Part shown: one piece after another, positions 26,512-38,569 of the stretch
Position numbering within the stretch: the stretch's first letter is position 1
How the letters are laid out: each line of letters opens with the position of its first letter
NCBI GenBank assembly: GCA_022711175.1
Contig: JAKLFM010000005.1
Coordinates: forward strand, 40,905 to 104,904
Direction of reading: 5' to 3'
Source of the DNA: Bacteroidota bacterium
GTDB lineage: Bacteria > Bacteroidota > Bacteroidia > Bacteroidales > UBA4417
DNA length: 64,000 nucleotides
The notes under the pieces: generated by a model
What the model was told of the DNA's origin: nothing
The model's database searches: none
What the model saw: the letters and a program-made list of their open reading frames with translations, nothing else
Made by a program: the position numbers and the translations under genes

Positions 26512-28155
26512 ATGACCCGACTAAAGATTTTCCCGTTAATTATTCTCCTCGTCGCAGCAATGACATCGTGCAGGCAGCGATATGATGATACGGAAGGCAA
26601 AACGGTTTTCAGATATAACGAGTCGGCGGGAATAACATCACTCGACCCGGCATTTTGCAGCAACCAGGCCAACATTTGGGCAGTAAACCAGCTTTTCAAC
26701 GGACTTGTTCAACTTGATGACAACCTGAAGGTTAAGCCATGCATAGCCCGGAGCTGGACTATTTCGGATGATGGGATTACCTACACTTTCCACCTTCGAA
26801 GCGATGTTTATTTTCATGATTCGCCCGCATTCACGAATAAAAAAGGCCGAAAGGTAGTGGCAGGAGATTTTGTGTACAGCTTTAACAGGATCATTAATCC
26901 TGCGACTGCCTCACCAGGTGCATGGGTCTTTGCACAGGTGGAGCAAACTGACGGCCATCCGGTAATTAGAGCATTAAACGATACAACGCTGATAATCAAA
27001 CTCAAAACACCATTCCCACCTTTCCTGGGATTATTAACTGCTCAGTATTGTTCGGTGATTCCGCACGAGGCGATAGAAAAACACGGCGCCGATTTCAGGA
27101 GAATGCCTTTAGGTACGGGCCCATTCAGGTTTAAAATGTGGAAAGAAGGCGTTAAACTGGTGCTTGTTAAAAACAGCAACTATTTCGAAACCAGGGGCGA
27201 TTTGCGCCTTCCCTTCCTCGATGCGGTAGCAGTTACTTTTATTGTTGATAAGCAGGCGGCTTTTCTGGAATTTATGAAGGGCAATCTCGACATGATGTCA
27301 GGAATTGATGTAAGCTACAAAGATGAACTGCTTACCAGGGAAGGAAAACTTAATCCCAAATACAGCGATCGAATATCTCTTATTACAGGACCTTACCTGA
27401 ACACCGAGTACCTTGGGATTTTGATGGATACATCAATCATCAGTCACAAAGAGAATGTGCTGGCTGACTTAAAGATAAGGCAGGCGCTCAATTACGGCTT
27501 CGATCGAACAAAGATGATGCGATACCTTCGCAATAACATCGGCAGGCCCGGAACAGGCGGAATGGTTCCGCCGGGTTTGCCATATTTCGATGACAAATCG
27601 GTGAGAGGCTATGATTACGATCCGGTTTTGGCGCGTAAATTACTGGCCGATGCCGGTTTCCCGAGAGGTAAGGGCTTGCCGCCGGTCACTTTATCCACCA
27701 ATGCTTCGTACCTTGACCTGTGCAAGTATATTCAAAGTTCACTGAACGAATGCGGCTTCGATATCAGGATCGATGTCACGCCACCCGGTACGCTGCGCGA
27801 TATGATCGCTCTCTCGAAAGTGCCGTTTTTCAGGGGATCGTGGATTGCCGATTATCCTGACGCAGAAAATTATCTATCACTATTTTACTCTCAGAATTTC
27901 AGTCCAATAGGGCCCAACTACACTCATTATTCAAAACTGGAATTCGACAGGCTCTATCGCCTGGCTGCAAATACAGCCAATGATTCACTGCGGGGCATTC
28001 TGTACACTCATATGGATAACCTGGTGATGCAAGATGCACCTGTTATTATTTTGTATTACGACCAGGTACTGAGGTTCCTGCAAAAAAATATCGCCGGCCT
28101 AACAACAAATCCGCTTAATTTGCTCACGTTAAAAACCGTAAAGAAAATCAAATAA
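26512..28155 (+). CDS. Family 5 extracellular solute-binding lipoprotein (oligopeptide/nickel type)
   Basis: A 547-residue ABC-type substrate-binding protein. The start MTRLKIFPLIILLVAAMTSC gives a proper lipoprotein signal with Cys at residue 20. The SBP family 5 body is clear: GITSLDPAF, FNGLVQLDDNLKVKPCIARSW, DGITYTFHLRSDVYFHD and LGTGPFRFK. It probably binds peptides. No permease or ATPase genes adjoin it, so it must serve a transporter encoded elsewhere. The flavin reductase gene begins one base after its stop, implying one transcript. Confidence 0.92.
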   Translation: MTRLKIFPLIILLVAAMTSCRQRYDDTEGKTVFRYNESAGITSLDPAFCSNQANIWAVNQLFNGLVQLDDNLKVKPCIARSWTISDDGITYTFHLRSDVYFHDSPAFTNKKGRKVVAGDFVYSFNRIINPATASPGAWVFAQVEQTDGHPVIRALNDTTLIIKLKTPFPPFLGLLTAQYCSVIPHEAIEKHGADFRRMPLGTGPFRFKMWKEGVKLVLVKNSNYFETRGDLRLPFLDAVAVTFIVDKQAAFLEFMKGNLDMMSGIDVSYKDELLTREGKLNPKYSDRISLITGPYLNTEYLGILMDTSIISHKENVLADLKIRQALNYGFDRTKMMRYLRNNIGRPGTGGMVPPGLPYFDDKSVRGYDYDPVLARKLLADAGFPRGKGLPPVTLSTNASYLDLCKYIQSSLNECGFDIRIDVTPPGTLRDMIALSKVPFFRGSWIADYPDAENYLSLFYSQNFSPIGPNYTHYSKLEFDRLYRLAANTANDSLRGILYTHMDNLVMQDAPVIILYYDQVLRFLQKNIAGLTTNPLNLLTLKTVKKIK

Positions 28156-28156
28156 A

Positions 28157-28708
28157 ATGGTCATGCGAAACACCCCCACCCTGCTTCAGCTGAAAAACCT
28201 GCAGCACAATGTTTACACAATGCTCGACGATGATTGGATGCTTGTAACAGCCGGCAGCCTTGAATCATTTAATACAATGACAGCAAGTTGGGGAGGATTC
28301 GGCGTGTTGTGGAACAAGCCAGTTGCTTTTGTATTTGTGCGACCCACACGCCATACATATCAATTCATGGAACGCTCCGAGGTTTTTACACTGTCGTTCT
28401 TCAGAGAAGAAAGCCGTGATATTTTGCAGTTTTGCGGTAAATACTCAGGCCGCGATACCGATAAAGTGAAAGCTACCGGCCTTGAACCGCTGCCTTCACC
28501 GGCAGGATCGGTAATTTTCGGCCAAAGCCTCATGGCTCTTGATTGCCGGAAAATTTATACCAGCGACATCGACCCGGCGAAATTTCTCGACAGTTCCATT
28601 CAACGCAATTACCCCGCGCACGACTATCACAGGATGTACATCGGCGAAATTTTGTCGCAGCTCTCTGAACAGAATATCGCCGAAATTACAACGAAACAGC
28701 CTCTTTGA
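28157..28708 (+). CDS. Flavin reductase-like FMN-binding protein
   Basis: A 183-residue split-barrel FMN-binding protein of the flavin reductase/flavoredoxin family. DDWMLVTAGSLESFNTMTASWGG at about residue 23 is the FMN-site signature (compressed: FNTMTASWGG), followed by PVAFVFVRPTRHTYQFMERS. It could reduce flavin with NAD(P)H or carry electrons; the substrate is not evident. The start is one base past the preceding stop; a second Met is three codons in. The link to a peptide-binding protein has no obvious meaning. Confidence 0.86.
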   Translation: MVMRNTPTLLQLKNLQHNVYTMLDDDWMLVTAGSLESFNTMTASWGGFGVLWNKPVAFVFVRPTRHTYQFMERSEVFTLSFFREESRDILQFCGKYSGRDTDKVKATGLEPLPSPAGSVIFGQSLMALDCRKIYTSDIDPAKFLDSSIQRNYPAHDYHRMYIGEILSQLSEQNIAEITTKQPL

Positions 28709-28802
28709 TCCGACATTCAAGTCAAATTAACATTTAGAATGACTTTCAGGTGAAAAAGCAATCATTTATTGTTAATTTCGCAATCTTCAAACCCCTCTGC
28801 GA

Positions 28803-29360
28803 TTGGGATTAATCAACAATATCCGTCAGAAACTTGCTAGGCGCGCGCTGTTGCAGGAGCATCAAAAATTGCGCAGGCAACGCAGATCGACCAACCTTGA
28901 CGATGCCCGTACTGTCGGATTACTCTATTACCTGCCTGATGAGGATACATATAAGCAGGTTGAAGAATTAATCAAGCTACTCAGCGACAATAACTTAAAA
29001 GTAAGGGTAGCCTGCTTTACCGACAATAAGATTCAGCCTCACTATTTCATTCCAAAGCTTTCGCAGGATATACTTATTCCAAAAGATATTTCGTGGCTCG
29101 GGAAACCGGAGAAAGCTTTCGTTGCTGATTTCATTGCTGAGGAGTTCGATATTCTGATTGACCTGAGCCTCGAAGAACACTTTCCGTTGCTTTATCTTGC
29201 AGCAATGTCAAAAGCAGCAATGAAAATCGGGCGGTTTGATGAAAGCCACCAGCAGTTTTACGATATGATGATTCATACCACAGCCGTTTCATCGCTCAGA
29301 GAATTTGCCGATCAAATCCTGCACTACCTACAAATGTTTAATAACACCGATCAAGTATGA
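28803..29360 (+). CDS. DUF6913 family protein with a TTG start, coupled to dapA
   Basis: A 185-residue protein of unknown function that I recognise as DUF6913, a Bacteroidota family usually encoded directly before dapA. The N-terminus is basic (NNIRQKLARRALLQEHQKLRRQRR), followed by an alpha/beta domain with TVGLLYYLPDEDTYKQVEELI and DILIDLSLEEHFPLLYLAAMS. No ATG exists near the beginning; TTG at 28803 fits best, 30 bases after a TAATTTCG sequence. Its stop overlaps the dapA start (ATGA). The coupling suggests a link to diaminopimelate or envelope synthesis, by position only. Confidence 0.85.
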   Translation: MGLINNIRQKLARRALLQEHQKLRRQRRSTNLDDARTVGLLYYLPDEDTYKQVEELIKLLSDNNLKVRVACFTDNKIQPHYFIPKLSQDILIPKDISWLGKPEKAFVADFIAEEFDILIDLSLEEHFPLLYLAAMSKAAMKIGRFDESHQQFYDMMIHTTAVSSLREFADQILHYLQMFNNTDQV

Positions 29361-30247
29361 ATTCAAAATTCAAAGGTACAGGAGTAGCCCTGGTTACACC
29401 GTTTCACAAACAAGGAACCATTGATTTCAGTGCACTCGGCAAGCTCATTGAATATACTCTCGAAGGCGGTGTAAATTACCTTGTTGTGCAGGGAACCACA
29501 GCCGAAACAGCTACGCTTACAAAGGAAGAAAAGCAGGCTGTTTCACAATTTGTAATAGATACCGTTGATAAACGTGTTCCGCTTGTAATTGGTGTTGGCG
29601 GAAACAATACCCAGGATATCATCAATCAGCTGCGCATTGTGTCGTATGAGGGTTATGATGCCATCCTGTCGGTAACACCATACTATAATAAACCTCAGCA
29701 ACGCGGACTATACCTGCATTACAAGAACCTGGCAGCAGTAAGCCCTCTCCCTATTATCATGTATAACGTTCCGGGCCGCACGAGTGTAAATATGAAAGCA
29801 GAAACCACGCTTGATATTGCCTGCGAATTCGACAATATCATCGGCATCAAGGAGGCCTCGGGAAACATTGAACAGATAATGGACATTATCCGTAACCGGC
29901 CAAAGAATTTCCTTGTGATTTCGGGCGATGATTTGCTCACCGCTCCCTTGCTCGCAATGGGAGCCGACGGCGTGATCTCGGTTTCAGCAAATGCTTATCC
30001 AAAAGAGGTATCGCAACTTGTGAATGCCGGACTAAAAGGCGATTTTGGCAGGATGCGCGAGTTGCATTACAAAATAACCGATATCACCAAAGCATTGTTT
30101 GCCGATGGTAATCCCAGTGGAATAAAGGCAGTGCTCGAAATAAAAGGAATCATCGCGAACAACCTCAGGCTTCCGCTTGTTAAAGTTGAAAAAAATCTCT
30201 ACAATACACTTACTACGCTGGTCCAGGAATTGGAAACCGCTAACTAA
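29357..30247 (+). CDS. dapA: 4-hydroxy-tetrahydrodipicolinate synthase
   Basis: Condenses pyruvate with aspartate semialdehyde, the first committed step to diaminopimelate and lysine. It is a 296-residue TIM-barrel aldolase with GTTAETATLTKEEK near residue 44, the catalytic Tyr in MYNVPGRTSVNM near 135, and the Schiff-base Lys in IIGIKEASGNIEQ near 164. It overlaps the DUF6913 gene by four bases and is followed 28 bases later by a secreted carboxypeptidase. dapD, acting two steps later, is at 2773. Confidence 0.97.
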   Translation: MNSKFKGTGVALVTPFHKQGTIDFSALGKLIEYTLEGGVNYLVVQGTTAETATLTKEEKQAVSQFVIDTVDKRVPLVIGVGGNNTQDIINQLRIVSYEGYDAILSVTPYYNKPQQRGLYLHYKNLAAVSPLPIIMYNVPGRTSVNMKAETTLDIACEFDNIIGIKEASGNIEQIMDIIRNRPKNFLVISGDDLLTAPLLAMGADGVISVSANAYPKEVSQLVNAGLKGDFGRMRELHYKITDITKALFADGNPSGIKAVLEIKGIIANNLRLPLVKVEKNLYNTLTTLVQELETAN

Positions 30248-30275
30248 TGTTCATTCAGAACAGCACAATCTCCCG

Positions 30276-32582
30276 ATGAAAAAATTTCTCGCCACACTTT
30301 GTCTTACGCTTGCAGTGAGCATAAGCTCTTTTGCCCAGCAAATCAACAACGAAATTAATAAAGCAAACCACCTTTTGCAGGAACGCGGTGAAGTCTATTT
30401 CAGCTTCAGCCTGAATGACCAAAGCCAGATTGAAAGCCTAAGCAGAATAATTTCGATTGACGATATCAAAGGCAGGACCGTTTATGCCTACGCCAATATG
30501 AAGGAATTTCTTGAATTCACGAAAAAAGGAATTGAAATCCAGGTACTTACACCGCCTTCCATGTTAGTGGATGCTGCCATGAGCTCATCAAACGACCAAC
30601 CCCTTGCATGGGATTATTATCCAACCTACTCAAATTACGAAAATATCATGTCGCAATTTGTGGCCGATCATCCCGACATTGCGCGGCTCATCACCATTGG
30701 CACATTATCAAGCGGGCGCAAACTGCTTGCTGTGAAAATCAGCGACAATCCTGATGTTGAAGAGAATGAACCGGAATTCCTATACACATCTTCCATTCAT
30801 GGCGATGAAACAACCGGCTACATCCTGTTGCTGCATCTCATTGATTACCTGCTTACCAATTATAGCAGTAATGACAGGATAACGGATCTGGTCAACGGCA
30901 TAGAAATATATATCAATCCGCTGGCCAATCCTGACGGCACATATCACGGGGGAAATAATACAGTGAACGGCGCTACGCGTTACAATGCCAACAGCATTGA
31001 CCTTAACCGCAACTACCCTGACCCTGAAGACGGGCAGCACCCCGACGGCAATGCATGGCAGCCCGAAACCATTGCTTTTATGAACTTTGCCCAGCAGCAT
31101 ACCTTCACCATGAGTGCCAATTTCCATGGTGGCACGGAAGTGCTGAATTATCCATGGGATACCTGGCCAAGGCTGGCAGCCGATAATTCATGGTGGATTT
31201 ATGTTTGCCGCGAATATGCCGATACTGTTCACCTACATGCCCCTGCCAATTACATGAATGAATATGTAAATGGTATTACCAACGGTTATGCGTGGTACAC
31301 AATCAGCGGTGGCCGGCAGGACTATATGAACTATTTCAGACATTGCAGGGAAGTTACTGCCGAAATTTCGGATACCAAATTATTGCCTGCCAACCAGTTA
31401 CTATCACACTGGGAGTATAATTACCGCTCGTTGCTCAACTACCTGAACCAATCAATTTATGGATTGCACGGACTTGTAACCGATTCAATAACCGGTGAGC
31501 CTTTGCCCGCTAAAATCTTTATTTCGGGATTCGATATTGATTCCTCCAATGTTTATACAGATCCTGATGTGGGCGACTACCACCGGTTGCTCAAGGCAGG
31601 GACGTACAATGTCACATTCTCTTCCACCGGATATCTTTCAAAAACTTTCACAGTACAAATTGCAGATAAACAAAAGGTTACACTCAACGTTCAATTGTTC
31701 GACGGTTCGCTCATTCCTGCTTTCACGGCAGACAAAACCAATGTTAATCCCGGAGCAGAGATACAGTTTACCGATAAATCGGCTGGGTCGCCAACCGGGT
31801 GGTATTGGGAATTTGAAGGCGGCACGCCGGCAACATCATCAGCGAAGAATCCGGTTGTATCCTATTACAGTTACGGTCTTTTTGACGTTAAACTGAAGAT
31901 TACCAGGCAAAACAGCAGCGACTCGGTGGTGATGGCTGATTATATTTCAGTATCTCCAAACTACATACAAGGAAATTACTATCTGGCTACCTGTCATGGC
32001 AACTATTATGATTCAGGTAACGATACCAGCAACTACCCAAACGACGAAATCACGGCTATGACCTTTTTACCTGAGTCACCCGGTAAAAAGATCACAGTTT
32101 ATTTTACCAATTTCGATATTGAACCAAGTAATAATTGCACTAACGACCGGTTATCGGTTTACGATGGAAACAGCACTGTCGATCCTTTAATAGGCAGTTA
32201 TTGCGGCACTTCGGTACCTGAATCAATCACAGCTACCAATCCCACCGGTGCGCTCACGCTACTGTTTGTTTCGAATGCCACCGTAACTGCACCGGGATGG
32301 TCAGCCTATGTTGTGTGTTCGCCTAACACGGGCATAACAGAGCCTGACGCATCAGTCGTCAGCATCTTTCCAAATCCCGCTCCGGATGGCCAGGCAGTGC
32401 TCGTATCACAGAAATTGATACGCTCATTAAAAATCACCGACAGCCGGGGAAGAACTGTGAGTTCGTTAAAGCCCGATTCGTACCGGGTAAAAATACAGGA
32501 AGGGCTGTCAGCTGGATTGTATTATATTTCAGTTCAAGCGGGCGAGCAATGGTATGTAAAGAAATTCCAGGTTGTACGATAG
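30276..32582 (+). CDS. Secreted M14 zinc carboxypeptidase with PKD, CUB-like and type IX sorting domains
   Basis: A 768-residue multidomain peptidase. Signal peptide MKKFLATLCLTLAVSISSFAQ; an inhibitor-like pro-region; the M14 domain at about 100-390 with zinc ligands in SIHGDETTGY and ANFHGGTEV, the substrate site RYNANSIDLNRNYP, and the catalytic Glu in CREVTAEISD. Then come a carboxypeptidase regulatory-like domain (LVTDSITGEPLPAKIFISG), a PKD domain (PGAEIQFTDKSAGSPTGWYW), a CUB-like region (FDIEPSNNCTNDRLSVYDG) and a type A sorting domain (VSIFPNPAPDGQAVL, GLYYISVQAG). The start at 30276 is chosen because the upstream in-frame ATG lies within dapA. It is likely surface-exposed. Confidence 0.93.
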   Translation: MKKFLATLCLTLAVSISSFAQQINNEINKANHLLQERGEVYFSFSLNDQSQIESLSRIISIDDIKGRTVYAYANMKEFLEFTKKGIEIQVLTPPSMLVDAAMSSSNDQPLAWDYYPTYSNYENIMSQFVADHPDIARLITIGTLSSGRKLLAVKISDNPDVEENEPEFLYTSSIHGDETTGYILLLHLIDYLLTNYSSNDRITDLVNGIEIYINPLANPDGTYHGGNNTVNGATRYNANSIDLNRNYPDPEDGQHPDGNAWQPETIAFMNFAQQHTFTMSANFHGGTEVLNYPWDTWPRLAADNSWWIYVCREYADTVHLHAPANYMNEYVNGITNGYAWYTISGGRQDYMNYFRHCREVTAEISDTKLLPANQLLSHWEYNYRSLLNYLNQSIYGLHGLVTDSITGEPLPAKIFISGFDIDSSNVYTDPDVGDYHRLLKAGTYNVTFSSTGYLSKTFTVQIADKQKVTLNVQLFDGSLIPAFTADKTNVNPGAEIQFTDKSAGSPTGWYWEFEGGTPATSSAKNPVVSYYSYGLFDVKLKITRQNSSDSVVMADYISVSPNYIQGNYYLATCHGNYYDSGNDTSNYPNDEITAMTFLPESPGKKITVYFTNFDIEPSNNCTNDRLSVYDGNSTVDPLIGSYCGTSVPESITATNPTGALTLLFVSNATVTAPGWSAYVVCSPNTGITEPDASVVSIFPNPAPDGQAVLVSQKLIRSLKITDSRGRTVSSLKPDSYRVKIQEGLSAGLYYISVQAGEQWYVKKFQVVR

Positions 32583-32612
32583 TCTATCCGGATTTGATTT
32601 CCGGGAACATGC

Positions 32613-34832
32613 TTATACAAGATACCTCAGATAGTCAACTAGTAATTCCAGTTCGCTCGAACTTACTCCCTGCGACTCAAATAGCTGGTAATCGGCTTTC
32701 AGGGTTTTCGAGAACCTGGCAATGCTCATTCCAGGCTTTCGCAATGCCTTGATATACATATCAATGGCTTTTGGTTTAGCCGAAAGGCAATATTCAACAT
32801 TTCCTGCATTGATATAGTCGTCAGCCGTAGGGTTATCCTCAACTATCAGAGCATAATAATTACGGGCAATTTCGGGCTTGCCTGCTGCCATCGAACACCA
32901 GGCGATGGGCCGCCTTAACCTGGTATTCTCAGGAGACAGTATTTCAACTTTGAAATAGTATTCGAGTGCCTCGGGATATCTTTTCAAATCAAACAGGCAA
33001 TTGCCTGCCATCGTATTGATATAGGTATCCTGGGCATCAAGCGTCAAAGCTTCCAAACACCATTTTAAAGCTTCCTCATCCCGGTTCAACTGCCTGAGGC
33101 AATAGATTATTTTTTTAACGCTCCATTGCCGGTTAACGTCGAACAACTCGCACTGCCGGTAATACTCCAGGGCTTTTTCTACATCGCCGGTGCGCTGGTA
33201 ACTGTATGCCAACTTACCAATAAGTTCGCCCGAAGGTTCAGGCTGCATGGATAGGTGACTGAGCAGCGGAATAGCCTCGGCATAGCGCTCCTTTTCAAAT
33301 AAGAATTCTGCCAGTCTATTGACTGACTGATTATTATGTTTTAGCAACTCGAACAATACTGTATCCTCCAGCTGCCAGTTACCGGCAAATATGTCCCGGA
33401 AATCGGAGCGAAAGGGATGCAACTTATAAAACCGGTATAAATCCTGGATGTATTGCGTGAATATATAGTTTTCGCGGCTCGGGTTGGCGAGCAAGTTCTC
33501 TTCCTCTTTAAGCTCTTTTAAACTTTCGGCTTCTGCATTGAACATACCCATTATACCGCTGCGCTGATTATCAGGCAAATGGCTCATATTGAGGCAGAAT
33601 GAGTACTTATCGGAATTGCACATGTAAAACGAGTTCTCCATTCCTTCGAGAAATGCATCCCCCTTCTGCCCTTCGCTGGCAACTGCTTCGCGTGCAACTT
33701 CGTTTTCCTTGTAAAAAGGCCTGAACCAATTGGAAATATCCCTGAAAAAATCGAAATGCTTTAACATTGCAAAAGTGCCCATGAACAGGTCAACTCCGTC
33801 CATTTGCATATTCGACATTTTTTCAATCTTATCAAGCAGCCCGGGAGTATCCTCAAAAAGCGTTTCCCAGTCAGGATTTTTGTCTTCAACAATTTCGTCG
33901 CCGATGATATGGTCGATATCCAACTTCTCCCTTATCTTTTCCTCAATCTTCTGAATATCAGGAGTAATTTCCTTTTTGAACTCACTGGTGACTTTTTCCG
34001 TTTCAAGGGCTTTGAAAAAAGCAATCAACACACTTGTTATATCGCTATAAAAGAGTTCGTTACGCGAAATCTCCCTGATCTTTTGATCGATGGAAGGGTA
34101 CAATTCAATGCGCTTGTCGTAAAAATATACGGCGATCACAATAGCCGTTAATGCCCGCTGCCACACTTCATTCTCCCTCTGTTCATAGAATTTGAATAGC
34201 TGCAGAAACTTTTCAGTATCGAAGCAGTTCATGAGGCTGAGCGAGATGGCACTAACCGCGAGGCATTTTTCGTACCATGGCAGGTATTTCGATAACCGGA
34301 TGGAATCGATGAGCTGGATATCGGTATCGGTATATTTATCGGTGAGCCAAATTACCTGAAAGAGTTTTGGTGTTACCTGGTAGCTTATTCCTTTGCCGGG
34401 TTGGCCGCCTGACTGTACTTCGGTTTCACGAAGCATCCTGTCGAGTTCCTGATCAAACGAAAGGGTGTCGATATTGCGGGTTGCATCTTCTTTTGCAAAT
34501 TCTTTCTCTTTTTCAATCTGCTTTTTCAGCGAGGCAGTATTGAGACCTGTTTTCTCCATCGATTTTTGCTGCACCTTGTCAGCAAGTTCAAGTATGGACG
34601 TTTTAAGCGACATAAGTATTCTGTCGCGCTGCGGGTCGGGAACACCTCTGAAAGTGTACTCGAGCAGCATACGATATGTATTGTCCAGGTTTTCGAATTC
34701 AAGCGTATAATCGGCGACATTCAGGCCTTCCATCATTTTGCCAAGGCTGATAAGTGCTTCCTTAAGCCTGTTGTTGAACACGCAGGAGCATACTTTGGAG
34801 AAAAGGTTTGATATTTCTGACTTGTCAGGCAT
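32613..34832 (-). CDS. Large TPR protein of unknown function next to ligA
   Basis: A 739-residue cytoplasmic, helix-rich protein without signal peptide or membrane segments. Roughly the last 250 residues hold tetratricopeptide repeats (LAYSYQRTGDVEKALEYYRQ; KWCLEALTLDAQDTYINTMA; NCLFDLKRYPEALEYYFKVE; NAGNVEYCLSAKPKAIDMYI). The N-terminal 480 residues are charged and match nothing I know. It is the last gene of a leftward run after ligA (14-base gap). A scaffold role is plausible from the repeats. Similar TPR proteins occur next to ligA in related genomes only as far as I recall. Confidence 0.8.
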   Translation of the reverse strand: MPDKSEISNLFSKVCSCVFNNRLKEALISLGKMMEGLNVADYTLEFENLDNTYRMLLEYTFRGVPDPQRDRILMSLKTSILELADKVQQKSMEKTGLNTASLKKQIEKEKEFAKEDATRNIDTLSFDQELDRMLRETEVQSGGQPGKGISYQVTPKLFQVIWLTDKYTDTDIQLIDSIRLSKYLPWYEKCLAVSAISLSLMNCFDTEKFLQLFKFYEQRENEVWQRALTAIVIAVYFYDKRIELYPSIDQKIREISRNELFYSDITSVLIAFFKALETEKVTSEFKKEITPDIQKIEEKIREKLDIDHIIGDEIVEDKNPDWETLFEDTPGLLDKIEKMSNMQMDGVDLFMGTFAMLKHFDFFRDISNWFRPFYKENEVAREAVASEGQKGDAFLEGMENSFYMCNSDKYSFCLNMSHLPDNQRSGIMGMFNAEAESLKELKEEENLLANPSRENYIFTQYIQDLYRFYKLHPFRSDFRDIFAGNWQLEDTVLFELLKHNNQSVNRLAEFLFEKERYAEAIPLLSHLSMQPEPSGELIGKLAYSYQRTGDVEKALEYYRQCELFDVNRQWSVKKIIYCLRQLNRDEEALKWCLEALTLDAQDTYINTMAGNCLFDLKRYPEALEYYFKVEILSPENTRLRRPIAWCSMAAGKPEIARNYYALIVEDNPTADDYINAGNVEYCLSAKPKAIDMYIKALRKPGMSIARFSKTLKADYQLFESQGVSSSELELLVDYLRYLV

Positions 34833-34846
34833 AGGAGATAGGCTGA

Positions 34847-38466
<3,620 letters not shown>

Positions 38467-38569
38467 TGGTTAAAGTTAGTGAATATTGCGTATCATTCAG
38501 TTCGGTTTTCGCCTCTTCCTGGAGGTCGTATTATGGGCAACTTGATTACCTTCGCAAAAATTTCATTTC

